Assembly: GCF_030142075.1 (NCBI RefSeq)
Contig: NZ_CP126241.1
Coordinates: forward strand, 744,001 to 808,000
Length of the DNA stretch: 64,000 nt
Reading direction: 5' to 3'
Origin: Arthrobacter sp. zg-Y20
GTDB lineage: Bacteria; Actinomycetota; Actinomycetes; Actinomycetales; Micrococcaceae
Position numbers and translations under genes: made by a program. Below are positions 1 to 9,702 of the stretch, piece after piece. Below the pieces are notes generated by a model. It did not search any database. It worked only from the letters and a program-made list of their open reading frames with translations, and was not told the origin of the DNA. Within the stretch, counting starts at the first letter, position 1, and each line of letters starts with the position of its first letter.

Positions 1-139
1 GCAGCGGACTGGACTGCAGCTGTGCGTGGAGGGCGACGACGTCGGCCAGCGAACCAAGCTCAACCAGCAGCGCCCTCGTCCCGGCGGGACGGATGCCGCG
101 GATGTGCCCGCCCGCGTCCGTCTCCACGGGGGAACTCAT
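1..139 (-). CDS. pxpB: 5-oxoprolinase subunit PxpB (KipI family), N-terminal fragment
   Basis: Partial gene running off the left edge. Only the first 46 codons are visible, beginning [20 protein letters not shown] and followed by [18 protein letters not shown]. This is the usual start of the allophanate-hydrolase subunit 1 (KipI/PxpB) fold, where the extreme N-terminus reads R-P-x-G-x-x-A-L-L-V-E. The ATG overlaps the TGA of the upstream pxpA by four bases (ATGA), so the two are translationally coupled. PxpB works with PxpA and PxpC in ATP-dependent opening of 5-oxoproline to glutamate in the cytosol. The identification leans on pxpA next door because so little of this gene is inside the window. 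Confidence 0.8.
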   Translation of the reverse strand, partial: MSSPVETDAGGHIRGIRPAGTRALLVELGSLADVVALHAQLQSSPL

Positions 140-894
140 ACGAAACTCTGGATGGTGACGCCGGCCTCTTCGAGCCCGGCACGGACGGCCCGGGCCATGG
201 CCACGGCACCGGGGGTGTCACCGTGCACGCAGATCGATTCAGCGGACATCGGGATCTCGGTGCCGTCGACGGCGGTGATGACGCCCTCCGTGGCCAGGCG
301 GACCATGTTGGCGGTGACCTGGCCGGCGTCGTGGATCACCGCGTTGGATTCGCGGCGCGAGACGAGCGTGCCGTCCGGGTTGTAGTTGCGGTCGGCGAAG
401 GCTTCGGTCACGCCACGCAGGCCGGCGTCGGCAGCGATGTCCAGGGCAACTGCTCCGGGCAGCAGCAGGACAGGCAGGTTTTTGTCGAAGGTGCGGACCG
501 CATCGATGACGGCGCGTGCGTGCACCTCGTGGCGCACGATGGTGTTGTACAGCGCGCCGTGCGGCTTCACGTAGCGGATTTCCGAGCCCGCCGCGCGGGC
601 CAGGCCCTGCAGTGCGCCGAGCTGGTAGAGGACGTCGTCGAACAGCTCGGTGTAGGAGCAGTCCAGGAAGCGCCGGCCGAAACCGGCCAGGTCCCGGTAG
701 GCGGGGTGGGCACCCATGGTGACGCCGGCGGCGACGGCGTCGCGGCAGGTCTGCGCGATGGTGGAGGGATCTCCGGCGTGGAAGCCGCAGGCCACGTTGG
801 CGCTGGAGACGGATTCGAAGACGGCGGCGTCGTCGCCCATGGTCCAATTGCCGAAGGACTCGCCCACGTCGCTGTTCAGATCAATGACCGTCAT
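136..894 (-). CDS. pxpA: 5-oxoprolinase subunit PxpA (LamB/YcsF family)
   Basis: 252-residue protein of the usual family length. The N-terminus [17 protein letters not shown], the [12 protein letters not shown] segment and [11 protein letters not shown] are hallmark motifs of the LamB/YcsF family, which carries the catalytic carbohydrate-deacetylase-like fold of the PxpABC 5-oxoprolinase. I chose the ATG at 894 rather than an upstream in-frame ATG because conserved family sequence begins exactly there and GGGAGG lies a few bases upstream on the minus strand. It precedes and overlaps pxpB. Function (5-oxoproline recycling to glutamate) is inferred from family membership. Confidence 0.92.
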   Translation of the reverse strand: MTVIDLNSDVGESFGNWTMGDDAAVFESVSSANVACGFHAGDPSTIAQTCRDAVAAGVTMGAHPAYRDLAGFGRRFLDCSYTELFDDVLYQLGALQGLARAAGSEIRYVKPHGALYNTIVRHEVHARAVIDAVRTFDKNLPVLLLPGAVALDIAADAGLRGVTEAFADRNYNPDGTLVSRRESNAVIHDAGQVTANMVRLATEGVITAVDGTEIPMSAESICVHGDTPGAVAMARAVRAGLEEAGVTIQSFV

Positions 895-1139
895 GGTTCT
901 GCCTCCCGCTCGGTGGTGCAATGGTGTTCCTACAGTGTGCCCCGTCACGTCGGATTGTTCAACAATATGGCGATGTTCTGCCGGCAGGAGCTGCTTCTGC
1001 GGAAAGGGTACCTGCGAGGCGATCCAGCGTCGCTGGATGGGTTAGCATATCCATCCGGCCGCCGAGATATAAGGGCAATCGTTACGGGCATTTATTAATC
1101 AGACGCGGCCTTTGGGTTATTTGCTGGCAAGATGTTGCA

Positions 1140-3947
1140 GTGAATAATTTACTGGGGGATCACAACCACGTTGTTGACGCCATATTGAACCGTCTTGAGG
1201 ACATAAAAAATGGGGATACCGATGCTCCCCGTGTGCTGGTGTTGACGGGGGAATCCGGCATTGGCAAATCCCGTATCGTGCGCGAAGTCTACGAAGAACT
1301 GCGCAGAAAGCAGCCAGCACCGGGATACTGGCCCAGCATGCTGCCGGACAGTCATAAGGACGATAATTCCATCGACCCGATGGCATCCCGTAAAGTGCTA
1401 GGTCCTGACCCAACATCGTTTGAATGGCATTCGCAAGCCCTCCCATCCTTTGGCTGGTGGCATTTTGAATGCGAGATCATGGAGTCGCAGAATGCCGTCA
1501 ACGTGGTGGGTGCGGCCTACCCCCAGTTACGCGCTCATCTGCTGCCCCTGGGACTGGCCTGGAACGATCAGGCAGGTTTTTCGGACAAACTTGGCCGGGC
1601 TCGAGAGAAGGTCATTGAGGAAGTTCGAAGCACCGTCACGGATGGTGGGTTCGAGGCGTTGGGCGCATTCGGGCTAGCATTTCCCGGGCTGGGCACCCTC
1701 ATTCGGTGGGCAGGCCAGGCCGGTAACAAAATCGCAAAAGACCGTCAGCACCGCAAACAGCTCGACTCCGATGTCGCTCCGGCATCCGAATCCCACGTCT
1801 CTGTGGCACAAGAGCTTGCCGCCGCCATCCGCTCCACTGCCTTGACGGCCTCTCCGGGCAAACCAGGGCTGCCTCAAATCGTAGTTATCGAGGATATGCA
1901 CCGGATGGGCGATGATCTGGCTGAGCTGTTGACGGAATTAGGAAGGCCTGACAAAAAACATCCAGTACTCGTTATCGGGACGGCTTGGCCCGAGGGGTAT
2001 AACAATCCCGGATATAAGAATTGGGCTGCCCAGGCTATGGACGAGGGGCGGGCAGCGCCAATGATGGTGAAGCAGCTGGAGGGTGACGATTTGATCACTC
2101 TGCTCCGTCACTATGCCAAGAACACCGATGAAGACACGGCCAAGCGAGTGGTAGAGCGTATGCCCAACCCCCACTTCTTGAAGCTGTGGCTAACGATGCG
2201 CTCAACTATGAGACTCATTGCCTCCCACGACCAAGCGCTGGTGCTTAGCGAAGACGAGCTGATGAGCCTGCCCCTTGAAGTCATGGACGTGCTGCGGCAA
2301 CGCTGGCTTGAGTTACCCGAGGAAGTGCAGCAGGCCTTGATTCTTGCAGTCATAGCGAGGGCGAAGGCCTCTGATTCCGGGCCGACGGCCCTGCCGAGGT
2401 TCCTTCCCGATGTCGTGGCAAAAGCCTCTAAAGCAGCCGGATTCTCGTTCCAGGATCTAGAAGCAGGGTTTAGCTCGGCCGTGTCTCCCGGAGCATGGTG
2501 CAACACGGATGCCAACGCCCAATGGTTGCGTGAGACCGATCTGCAGGAAGTGGTTTTGAGTTACACCCGGGATTCAAGACTGGGTCTCTTGGATTCGGAA
2601 CACAAAAAACTTCAAAAGGAAACACGTGACGTTCTGATCGAGTGGATCGATGAACGACGGGAAGGGATCGAGTTGCAACTCGAGCCCGATCTGGTTGTTG
2701 CGGCGGAATGGCTCGATAGTCTTCCGCCAGCTGAGGGAGCAGCGTGGACAGATGCAGATACTGCTGCACAGTGGGCACTCGCGGAAACCGCGAACTGGAA
2801 CTATGACTTAGCCGCAGCGGTCGAAAAAGCCAGAATTGTCCTCGACAAGGGAATGCTCGATTCCGATACCAATCAGAAGGTCCGCACGAGACTCGCCCTC
2901 TGGGTGGGGGCCAGCGGCCGTTACGGGGAGGCACTCGAGTTGTATCGGGCCCTGCTCGGCGACCAGCTCCAGACTCTGAGTCCAGAAGACCCAGCGGTGC
3001 TTGCTACGAGGCACCATCTGGCGCTTAATCTGTTCAACACTGGCAGGAAGGTCGAGGCGCTCGTTGAGGAAGAACTGGTGTGGGCAGACCGCCGAAAAGT
3101 CTTGGGCGCCGAACACCCCGATACGCTTATCGCGCAGAATAACGTCGCGTGCTGGTATGCCGAAACCGGCCGCGTAGCCGAGGCAGTAGAGCAGCTGCAA
3201 GAAGTACTCATGATGGAGTCTCGTGTCCTGGGGCCCGACGCCCCGGGCACCCTGCTGACCAGACGTAATCTCGTGGCCTACCGTCGTCGAGCAGGTGTAG
3301 GAAGCTCAGAAGAGGTCATCAACGACTATGAAAATTTGCTGCTTGATCAGACGAGGGTCCTAGGCGCGGATGACGAAGATACATTAGGAACAAGGAACTC
3401 CCTGGCCTGCGAGCAAGCCGAAGCGGGCAACCTTGCGCTCGCAGTTGAGCAACTTGAAGTGCTGGCCCAGGACTCGATCGAAGCGATCGGTTCTATGCAT
3501 CCCCTCACGCTGGTGATTCGGTCGAATTTGGCGAGGTTCCTGGGGGAAGCGGGGCAACTAGGGGAATCGTTACTGCAATACCGGCAACTGTTGATAGATG
3601 CACAGGCTGCAGCTCGCGAAGATAATCCTGACACTTTGATTATTGAAGCCAGTCTTGGTAAGACCTTATTCAAAGCTGGGCAGTCAGAAGAGGCAGTGAC
3701 GCGATACAAGGGTTTAGTAAAGAAGAGCATCGGCCTTTTCGGCATAGGAGACGAAGACACCTTAGGTCGAATAAACACCCTCGGATGTTTTTTAGCGCTC
3801 ACAGGTGATCTAAATGAGGGTAAGCAGTATCTCCATACGGCTCTGGTCGAAAGAACCAGGCTGCTAGGGGATGACCATGCGGATACGGTCAAGACGCGCA
3901 ACAACTTCGAGTCCGTAGAGAGGCGGGCGGGAGTGTTGAACTGGTAG
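1140..3947 (+). CDS. STAND-like P-loop ATPase with C-terminal tetratricopeptide repeats
   Basis: About 935 residues. A Walker A (GESGIGKS, residues 37-44) sits near the start and a Walker B (VVIEDMH, ~248-254) follows after an unusually long ~200-residue insertion that includes a Gly-rich hydrophobic stretch (~168-195). From ~600 to the end there are tandem TPR-like repeats of about 42 residues; each starts L-G-x-[DE]-[HD]-x-[DG]-T-L, as in kinesin-light-chain-type TPRs. This NTPase-plus-repeat layout is typical of STAND signalling ATPases in actinobacteria, which act as regulators or phage sensors. No separate effector domain is visible. The GTG at 1140 is chosen because no ATG lies between 921 and the P-loop; it has only a weak ribosome site, so the start is uncertain. 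It is a single gene with no partner. Confidence 0.75.
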   Translation: MNNLLGDHNHVVDAILNRLEDIKNGDTDAPRVLVLTGESGIGKSRIVREVYEELRRKQPAPGYWPSMLPDSHKDDNSIDPMASRKVLGPDPTSFEWHSQALPSFGWWHFECEIMESQNAVNVVGAAYPQLRAHLLPLGLAWNDQAGFSDKLGRAREKVIEEVRSTVTDGGFEALGAFGLAFPGLGTLIRWAGQAGNKIAKDRQHRKQLDSDVAPASESHVSVAQELAAAIRSTALTASPGKPGLPQIVVIEDMHRMGDDLAELLTELGRPDKKHPVLVIGTAWPEGYNNPGYKNWAAQAMDEGRAAPMMVKQLEGDDLITLLRHYAKNTDEDTAKRVVERMPNPHFLKLWLTMRSTMRLIASHDQALVLSEDELMSLPLEVMDVLRQRWLELPEEVQQALILAVIARAKASDSGPTALPRFLPDVVAKASKAAGFSFQDLEAGFSSAVSPGAWCNTDANAQWLRETDLQEVVLSYTRDSRLGLLDSEHKKLQKETRDVLIEWIDERREGIELQLEPDLVVAAEWLDSLPPAEGAAWTDADTAAQWALAETANWNYDLAAAVEKARIVLDKGMLDSDTNQKVRTRLALWVGASGRYGEALELYRALLGDQLQTLSPEDPAVLATRHHLALNLFNTGRKVEALVEEELVWADRRKVLGAEHPDTLIAQNNVACWYAETGRVAEAVEQLQEVLMMESRVLGPDAPGTLLTRRNLVAYRRRAGVGSSEEVINDYENLLLDQTRVLGADDEDTLGTRNSLACEQAEAGNLALAVEQLEVLAQDSIEAIGSMHPLTLVIRSNLARFLGEAGQLGESLLQYRQLLIDAQAAAREDNPDTLIIEASLGKTLFKAGQSEEAVTRYKGLVKKSIGLFGIGDEDTLGRINTLGCFLALTGDLNEGKQYLHTALVERTRLLGDDHADTVKTRNNFESVERRAGVLNW

Positions 3948-4538
3948 TTGGTCTAATTTGGGCCATCAATCCGGCAGGGATTGCCCTTTCCCGCCGCCCA
4001 CCGGTCCAAGGGCGGCGACGGCGGGAAGCATCAACTGCCGAGAGTTCACGTGTCAATGCGCCAAGTTTTCCACAGTGGTGAGTCCATGGACTCACCACTG
4101 TGCTGCCCGAACCCTGGGACTGGACGTTCGGGCTCCCGTCCGCTCCGGAGGACGACGACGCCGTTCACTCGCTGTCCACGGGACCCACAAGCCGGTCAAT
4201 TGAAACGGATGTAAACGTCCGCTTTCGCCAGCGGAACCCACCTCCGGTTCCACGTTGCTTAGGCTCATCAGGGGCGGAGCAGGGGCAGGCTCGTCAGTGT
4301 GCAGATAACGCGGCCTGGCCCGCCAGCAGGCAGCATTATCTGCACTATGAACGCGTTCTCCCCTCCCGATCCGCGCCTGCCGCAGAGATTTGGGACACTA
4401 AGGGTGCTGTTGAGGGGCATGAAGGTGGTCAAACCTGAAAGAATGGGCAAAAGCCGGCTCGGGGGAGTTCAGCTGAAGAACCCGTTGTGGAATTCCCCGT
4501 GCCGACGCGCCACCGTCAGTCTCATGCAGGAGCCCTCC
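3948..4538. other. Intergenic region with no convincing gene
   Basis: About 590 bp. Short reading frames exist here on both strands but none has a recognisable domain, a convincing ribosome site or a family-like composition. The only clear structure is a long perfect palindrome at 4071-4102, listed separately. Confidence 0.6.
4071..4102. repeat. Perfect 32-bp palindrome
   Basis: The half-site CACAGTGGTGAGTCCA (4071-4086) is followed directly by its exact reverse complement (4087-4102), with no spacer. Zero loop and no T-tract argue against a normal terminator. It could be a dyad operator, a cruciform site or a recombination scar. Both flanks are non-coding. Confidence 0.9.
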
Positions 4539-4931
4539 ATGTCATCCGAATCATCCGCCTCGCCCTTCGCCATTGCCGACGGCGCCCGCGTTACCGTCTA
4601 TGGAGCGCACGGCCGCCCCGAGCTGTCCGCGTTTGTGCCCGCCACCGCGTTCCTGGCCGAGGACAGCGGACGGTTCCCGGCCGACGTCGTTGTCCTGTTC
4701 GTTTCCACGGCGGCGGACCTGGCCCACGAACTGGCCACCGCGGCGGCCTCGGTGGAGTCGGGCGGCACGCTCTGGGTCTGCTATCCCACCGCAGAGGTGG
4801 ACGGGGTGGCCCCCGACCTGAACCGCGACACCGTGGCGTCCCTGTTCGAGACGAATGACTGGGAACCGGTGGGAGACACCGTGCTCGACGGCGCGTGGTC
4901 GGCAGTGCGGGGACGCCCCGCCGGGGAGTAG
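4539..4931 (+). CDS. DUF3052-like small hypothetical protein
   Basis: 130 residues, no signal peptide. The centre reads ADVVVLFVSTAADLAHEL and then GGTLWVCYPTAE, and the C-terminus has a W-x-P-V-G-x-x-x-L-x-x-x-W-S-A-V-R pattern. This resembles actinobacterial DUF3052-type proteins, whose function is unknown to me. The ATG at 4539 is selected because CAGGAG ends six bases upstream; an ATG five codons earlier is the alternative. It stands alone, 260 bp before the sugar-transport operon. Confidence 0.65.
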   Translation: MSSESSASPFAIADGARVTVYGAHGRPELSAFVPATAFLAEDSGRFPADVVVLFVSTAADLAHELATAAASVESGGTLWVCYPTAEVDGVAPDLNRDTVASLFETNDWEPVGDTVLDGAWSAVRGRPAGE

Positions 4932-4984
4932 CTGCGCGCCGGGAGGAAATCCCCGGCACGGATGATTAAGTAGCCGGATTTCTC

Positions 4985-5014
4985 TTGTCGAAACCGACAT
5001 TATGTGGATATGTT
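4985..5014 (+). promoter_or_regulatory. Possible sigma-A-type promoter of chvE operon
   Basis: TTGTCG (4985-4990) and TATGTT (5009-5014) are separated by 18 bp in a locally AT-richer stretch upstream of chvE. This would leave a leader of about 170 nt. Consensus match only. Confidence 0.3.
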
Positions 5015-5190
5015 GTGTCCGCCTACAAATAGTTGATGGCCTGCAGTCGAAGGATCGGCGGCCCTCAACGGGCGTTACAGCGTTGTATCCGCTCGATCCA
5101 GCCGCCGGGCCAGCCGGGGCCCCCACCGCCGTCCTTTAGGCAGCCGGGTACCCGAATTCCGTCAGCAGGGTCCTTTTCGAAGGTTTCAGC

Positions 5191-6312
5191 ATGAGCAGAA
5201 TCAAAAATGTCTCGGCTATCCTCCTCGCTTTTGGCCTTGCCAGCGGCATGGCCGCGTGTGCCCCGGCGGGAACTTCGGGAGACGGGGAGGGGGAGGGTGA
5301 GGCCGCTTCCTGCAACGTCGGCATCTCCATGCCCACCCGGAGCCTGGAACGCTGGATCAATGACGGCGAAGGCCTGAAGGAAAAACTCGAGGCCAAGGAC
5401 TGCACCGTGGACCTGCAGTACGCCGATGACAAAACCGACCAGCAGATCAGCCAGATCCAGAACCAGATTGCCGGCGGCGCGGAGATCCTGGTGGTCGCGG
5501 CCATCGACGGCGAGGTCCTCGGCCCCACCCTCGAGGACGCCAAGTCCCAGGACATCCAGGTGATCGCGTACGACCGCCTGATCAACGGCACCGACGCGGT
5601 GGACTACTACGCCACCTTCGACAACTACAAGGTGGGCCAGCTGCAGGGCGAGTTCATCGAGGAGCAGCTGGGCCTGGCCGACGGCGAAGGCCCCTACAAC
5701 CTGGAACCGTTCGCCGGCAGCCCGGATGACAACAATGCGGCGTTCTTCTTCGCCGGCGCCTGGGACGTGTTGCTGCCGTACGTTGAAAGCGGGCAGTTGG
5801 TGGTTCCCTCCGGCAAATCCCCGGCCAGCAACGAGGACTGGACGTCCATCGGCATCCTCGGCTGGAAGTCCGCAGATGCGCAGGCGGAAATGGACAACCG
5901 GCTGCAGTCCTTCTACACGGGGGACAAGAAGGTTGACGTGGTCCTCTCCCCGAATGACAGCCTGGCCCTGGGCATCGAATCCTCCCTGGACGCCGCCGGC
6001 TACGAACCGGGAACGGACTGGCCGGTGATCACCGGTCAGGACGCCGACGTCGCCAACGTCCAGGCCATGCAGGGGGACCGCCAGTCAATGACCGTCTGGA
6101 AGGACACCCGCGAACTCGGCACCCAGGTGGAAACCATGGTGGACGCGATCGTGGCCGGTAACGAGGTGGAGGTCAACGACACCGACACCTACGACAACGG
6201 GGTGAAAGTGGTCCCCACCTACATCCTGGAACCGGTGGTCGTCACCAAGGACACGGTCCAGGAGGAACTGGTGGACTCCGAATTCATGTCCGCTTCCGAC
6301 GCCGGCCTCTGA
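5191..6312 (+). CDS. chvE: Multiple-monosaccharide ABC transporter substrate-binding lipoprotein
   Basis: 373 residues. The N-terminus has a basic n-region, a hydrophobic core and a lipobox-like SGMAAC, predicting a lipid-anchored exported protein. The mature part matches the ChvE-type periplasmic-binding fold: VGISMPTRSLERW, then QYADDKTDQQISQIQNQI, then LVVAAIDGEVL and VIAYDRLI, as in ChvE and xylose-binding proteins. It is followed by an ATPase and a permease of the matching type, giving a complete importer for aldose monosaccharides such as galactose, glucose or xylose; the exact sugar cannot be read. GAAGG lies eight bases before the ATG. Confidence 0.9.
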   Translation: MSRIKNVSAILLAFGLASGMAACAPAGTSGDGEGEGEAASCNVGISMPTRSLERWINDGEGLKEKLEAKDCTVDLQYADDKTDQQISQIQNQIAGGAEILVVAAIDGEVLGPTLEDAKSQDIQVIAYDRLINGTDAVDYYATFDNYKVGQLQGEFIEEQLGLADGEGPYNLEPFAGSPDDNNAAFFFAGAWDVLLPYVESGQLVVPSGKSPASNEDWTSIGILGWKSADAQAEMDNRLQSFYTGDKKVDVVLSPNDSLALGIESSLDAAGYEPGTDWPVITGQDADVANVQAMQGDRQSMTVWKDTRELGTQVETMVDAIVAGNEVEVNDTDTYDNGVKVVPTYILEPVVVTKDTVQEELVDSEFMSASDAGL

Positions 6313-6364
6313 CCCGGCCCCCTTCCGGACTGATCCCGTCCCTCCTCCGGCCCGGACCAGGGGC

Positions 6365-6397
6365 ACGACGACGGCGGCCGCTTCCCGCCGTCGTCGT
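6365..6397 (+). terminator. Intercistronic hairpin between chvE and mmsA
   Basis: A 13-bp perfect stem (ACGACGACGGCGG, 6365-6377; complement 6385-6397) encloses a 7-nt loop. No T-run follows. Such hairpins after the binding-protein gene of ABC operons commonly stabilise its mRNA or attenuate read-through, so that the binding protein outnumbers the ATPase and permease. Confidence 0.6.
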
Positions 6398-6434
6398 ACC
6401 CCCAGGCTCCGCGTAAGCGATAGCGAGAACGCGT

Positions 6435-7997
6435 ATGAGTGACGTCATCCTGCAAATGGACGGCATTGTGAAGGAATTCAGCGGGGTCCGGGCGCTCGAC
6501 GGTGTCTCCGTGGACGTGGAACGCGGCGGTGTGCACGCGATCTGCGGCGAAAACGGCGCCGGGAAATCCACCCTGATGAAGGTGCTCAGCGGGGTGTACC
6601 CGCACGGCAGCTTTGACGGGACCATCACGCTGGAGGGCCGGCCGGTCAGCTACGGCTCGATCAACGACTCCGAGCGCGACGGCATTGTGATCATCCACCA
6701 GGAGCTGGCGCTGAGCCCGTTCCTCTCCATTGCGGAGAACATTTTCCTGGGCAACGAGGTGGCGCGCGGGGGAGTGATCGACTGGCACAAAACCAACCTG
6801 GAAGCAGCGAAGCTACTGCAGCGGGTGGGGCTGGCGGAAAACCCGGCCACCAAGATCGTGGAACTGGGTGTGGGCAAGCAACAGCTGGTGGAAATTGCCA
6901 AGGCGCTGTCCAAGGAAGTGAAGATCCTGATCCTGGACGAGCCCACCGCAGCCCTGAACGACGACGACTCCGCCCACCTGCTCGGCCTGATCCGGCAGCT
7001 GCGCGACACCGGGATCACTTCGATCATCATTTCCCACAAGCTCAAGGAAATCCGTTCCATCGCGGACATCGTCACCGTCATCCGGGACGGGAAAACCATT
7101 GAAACCTTCGATGTTCAGGACAGCGACGAAATTGAAACCCGGATTATCCGGGCCATGGTGGGCCGGCCGCTGGACCACCAGTTCCCGGAACGCGAACCCC
7201 GGATCGGGGAGGAGAAGTTCCGGGTGGAGGACTGGACGGTGCACCACCCCATCGACGTGGACCGGGTGGTGGTGGACCGGGCGTCCTTCAATGTACGGGC
7301 CGGGGAGATTGTCGGGTTTGCCGGGCTGATGGGCGCCGGCCGGACCGAGCTGGCCATGAGCATTTTCGGCCGCGCCTACGGCAGCGGCATTTCCGGGCGG
7401 GTCTTCAAGGACGGCGTCGAAATCCGCACCCGCACCGTGGACGAGGCGATCGGCCACGGCATTGCGTACGTCAGCGAGGACCGAAAACGGTACGGGCTGA
7501 ACCTGATCGGCAGCGTCACCGTGAACGTGTCCGCGGCGGCGCTGGGCAAACTGGCCCGGCTGGGCATCATCGACCGGAACCGCGAATACGGGGTGGCCGA
7601 TGACTACCGCAAACGGATGAACATCCGCACCCCCAGCGTCTCCTCCCTGGTGGAGAACCTCTCCGGCGGGAACCAGCAGAAGGTGGTGCTGAGCAAGTGG
7701 ATCTACTCCGGGCCGGAAGTGCTGATCCTGGACGAACCGACCCGGGGGATCGACGTCGGTGCCAAGTTTGAAATCTACGGAATCATCAACGAAATGGCGG
7801 CGCAGGGCAAGGCAGTAATTGTCATCTCCAGTGAACTGCCCGAACTGATCGGGCTCGCTGACCGCATCTACACCATTGCCGAGGGCCGGCTCACCGCCGA
7901 AGTGCCGCGGGCCAAGGCCACGCAGGAGGAACTGATGCGCCACATGACCGCCGACCGGACCCAAGCTGACCGGACCCAAGGAGCACAAGCCTCGTGA
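6435..7997 (+). CDS. mmsA: Multiple-monosaccharide ABC transporter ATP-binding protein
   Basis: 520 residues with two fused nucleotide-binding domains, the usual size for RbsA/XylG/MmsA (GguA) ATPases. The first domain has GENGAGKST and Walker [11 protein letters not shown]. The second has the degenerate [10 protein letters not shown] loop and an intact [14 protein letters not shown] signature plus [11 protein letters not shown], a pattern typical of this sugar subfamily, in which the second site is weakly active or inactive. It lies 122 bp after chvE and its TGA overlaps the GTG of mmsB, indicating coupled translation. The C-terminus ends with a short near-repeat ([11 protein letters not shown]). 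Confidence 0.93.
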   Translation: MSDVILQMDGIVKEFSGVRALDGVSVDVERGGVHAICGENGAGKSTLMKVLSGVYPHGSFDGTITLEGRPVSYGSINDSERDGIVIIHQELALSPFLSIAENIFLGNEVARGGVIDWHKTNLEAAKLLQRVGLAENPATKIVELGVGKQQLVEIAKALSKEVKILILDEPTAALNDDDSAHLLGLIRQLRDTGITSIIISHKLKEIRSIADIVTVIRDGKTIETFDVQDSDEIETRIIRAMVGRPLDHQFPEREPRIGEEKFRVEDWTVHHPIDVDRVVVDRASFNVRAGEIVGFAGLMGAGRTELAMSIFGRAYGSGISGRVFKDGVEIRTRTVDEAIGHGIAYVSEDRKRYGLNLIGSVTVNVSAAALGKLARLGIIDRNREYGVADDYRKRMNIRTPSVSSLVENLSGGNQQKVVLSKWIYSGPEVLILDEPTRGIDVGAKFEIYGIINEMAAQGKAVIVISSELPELIGLADRIYTIAEGRLTAEVPRAKATQEELMRHMTADRTQADRTQGAQAS

Positions 7998-9196
7998 CCA
8001 CCACAACTCCAGAGCAGGCCATGGCCCCGCTGCCGCCCAAGCCCGGCAAGACCGGCAAGAAACGACGGCGGGTAGACCTGCGCGCGTACGGCATCCTCGG
8101 CGCGCTGGCCGTGATCATCCTGCTGTTCCAGATCCTCACCGGCGGGCGGCTGCTTTACCCGGGCAACGTCAGCAACCTGTTCCAGCAGAACGCGTACGTG
8201 CTGATCCTGGCCATCGGCATGGTCATGGTGATCATTGCCGGGCACATCGACCTCTCCGTGGGGTCAGTGGTGGCGACGGTCGGGGCCATTGCCGCGCTGG
8301 CCATGAACAACTGGGGGATGCCCTGGTGGGCGGCGGTGCTGCTCTCCCTCGTCGTCGGCGCCGTGATCGGTGCCTGGCAGGGGTTCTGGGTGGCGTTCGT
8401 CGGGATTCCGGCGTTTATTGTCACCCTGGCCGGGATGCTGGTGTTCCGCGGCACCGCCCTGATCCTGCTCACCGGCGGCACCATCAGCGGCCTGCCCCGC
8501 CCGTACACGGCAATCAGCACCGGCACGCTGCCGTCCACCGGGACCCCTGACCTGGTGACGCTGGGCATCGGGGCGCTCGCGTGCGTGGCGCTGGTGGTGC
8601 AGCAGCTGCGGGGCCGGGCGGACCTGCGCCGGCTGGACCTGCCGCGCGAACGCAACGGGTCCTTCATCTTCAAGATCGCGCTCGCCGTGGTGGCGATCAT
8701 GTACCTCTGCTATCTGCTGGCCTTTAGCCGGGGCATGCCGATCATCGTGGTCATCCTGGCCGTGCTGGTGCTCGCCTATTCGTTCCTGCTGAACCGCACG
8801 GTGTTCGGCCGGCACGTCTACGCGATGGGCGGGAACCTGAACGCGGCCATGATGTCCGGGGTGAAGACCCAGTGGGTGAACTTCTTTGTGTTTGTGAACA
8901 TGGGGTTCCTGGCCGGGCTGGCCGCCGTGGTCAGCACGGCCCGGGCCGGCGGTGCCGTGGCCTCGGCCGGCGGCGGGTTTGAGCTGGACGCGATTGCCGC
9001 CGTGTTCATCGGCGGAGCGTCGGTACAGGGCGGCGTGGGCACCGTGGTCGGCGCCGTGATCGGCGCTCTGGTGATGGGCGTACTGAACCAGGGCCTGTCC
9101 ATCCTGTCCGTGGACGCCGCCTGGCAGCAGGTGATCAAGGGCCTGGTGCTGCTGGCCGCGGTGGCCTTCGGGTTCAGCCGGCGGAAGGCGCGGTAG
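7994..9196 (+). CDS. mmsB: Multiple-monosaccharide ABC transporter permease
   Basis: 400 residues, strongly hydrophobic with roughly ten membrane segments after a ~30-residue cytoplasmic Lys/Arg-rich tail. The segment [20 protein letters not shown] is the signature of the RbsC/XylH/MmsB (GguB) permease family, and the C-terminal [20 protein letters not shown] is also typical. The start is a GTG overlapping the mmsA stop (GTGA). It completes the chvE-mmsA-mmsB importer. Confidence 0.93.
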   Translation: MTTTTPEQAMAPLPPKPGKTGKKRRRVDLRAYGILGALAVIILLFQILTGGRLLYPGNVSNLFQQNAYVLILAIGMVMVIIAGHIDLSVGSVVATVGAIAALAMNNWGMPWWAAVLLSLVVGAVIGAWQGFWVAFVGIPAFIVTLAGMLVFRGTALILLTGGTISGLPRPYTAISTGTLPSTGTPDLVTLGIGALACVALVVQQLRGRADLRRLDLPRERNGSFIFKIALAVVAIMYLCYLLAFSRGMPIIVVILAVLVLAYSFLLNRTVFGRHVYAMGGNLNAAMMSGVKTQWVNFFVFVNMGFLAGLAAVVSTARAGGAVASAGGGFELDAIAAVFIGGASVQGGVGTVVGAVIGALVMGVLNQGLSILSVDAAWQQVIKGLVLLAAVAFGFSRRKAR

Positions 9197-9275
9197 GTTT
9201 TTGCCCTTTTCGCCGGCGGGGCGGGAGGCCTAATCTGGCGGGGTACTGTCCGCACTTACCTGCAAGGAGACAGCT

Positions 9276-9692
9276 ATGCCCAGCCAGATGAATCCCTACC
9301 TCAGCTTCCGGGACAACGCCCGGGAGGCGATGGACTTTTACCAGAGCGTGTTCGGCGGAACGCTGGAATCCAGCACGTTCGCCGACATGAACATGGCCGA
9401 GGACCCCGCTGAGGGGAACAAGATCATGCACTCCTCCCTGACCACCGACAACGGCTTTGTGCTGATGGCCTCGGACACGCCGTCGGGCATGAACCTGAAT
9501 GAGGGCAGCAGCTATTCCATTTCACTGAGCGGCAACGACGCGGAGGAGCTGCGCGGCTACTGGGATCGGCTGCTCGACGGCGGCCAGATGGACCTGCCGC
9601 TGGAGAGGGCGCCGTGGGGTGACCTGTTCGGGATGCTGACGGACCGGTTCGGGACGAGCTGGATGATCAGCATCGAGGGCCAGGACTCCTAG
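9276..9692 (+). CDS. VOC family (PhnB/glyoxalase-like) protein
   Basis: 138 residues. The sequence runs NPYLSFRDNAREAMDFYQSVFGG at the start, then IMHSSLT and GFVLMASD, and ends PWGDLFGMLTDRFGTSWMI. This is the PhnB-type vicinal-oxygen-chelate fold (Pfam glyoxalase/3-demethylubiquinone-methyltransferase-like group). Substrate is unknown; many such proteins are annotated only by fold. The AAGGAGA ribosome site just before the ATG is strong. It stands alone after the ABC operon. Confidence 0.85.
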   Translation: MPSQMNPYLSFRDNAREAMDFYQSVFGGTLESSTFADMNMAEDPAEGNKIMHSSLTTDNGFVLMASDTPSGMNLNEGSSYSISLSGNDAEELRGYWDRLLDGGQMDLPLERAPWGDLFGMLTDRFGTSWMISIEGQDS

Positions 9693-9702
9693 GGTCCGGC
9701 TC

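Noticed and set aside
22-1098. Long open frame on the + strand (358 codons) over pxpA
   Set aside because: It is the shadow of pxpA: composition is Gly/Val/Asp repeats from reversed codons, and pxpA on the minus strand has clear family motifs.
4100-4438. Small + strand frame in the 3.9-4.5 kb gap
   Set aside because: Starts inside the palindrome, low-complexity residues, no ribosome site.
6813-8006. 397-codon minus-strand frame opposite mmsA
   Set aside because: Shadow of the ABC ATPase; no start context and no domain.
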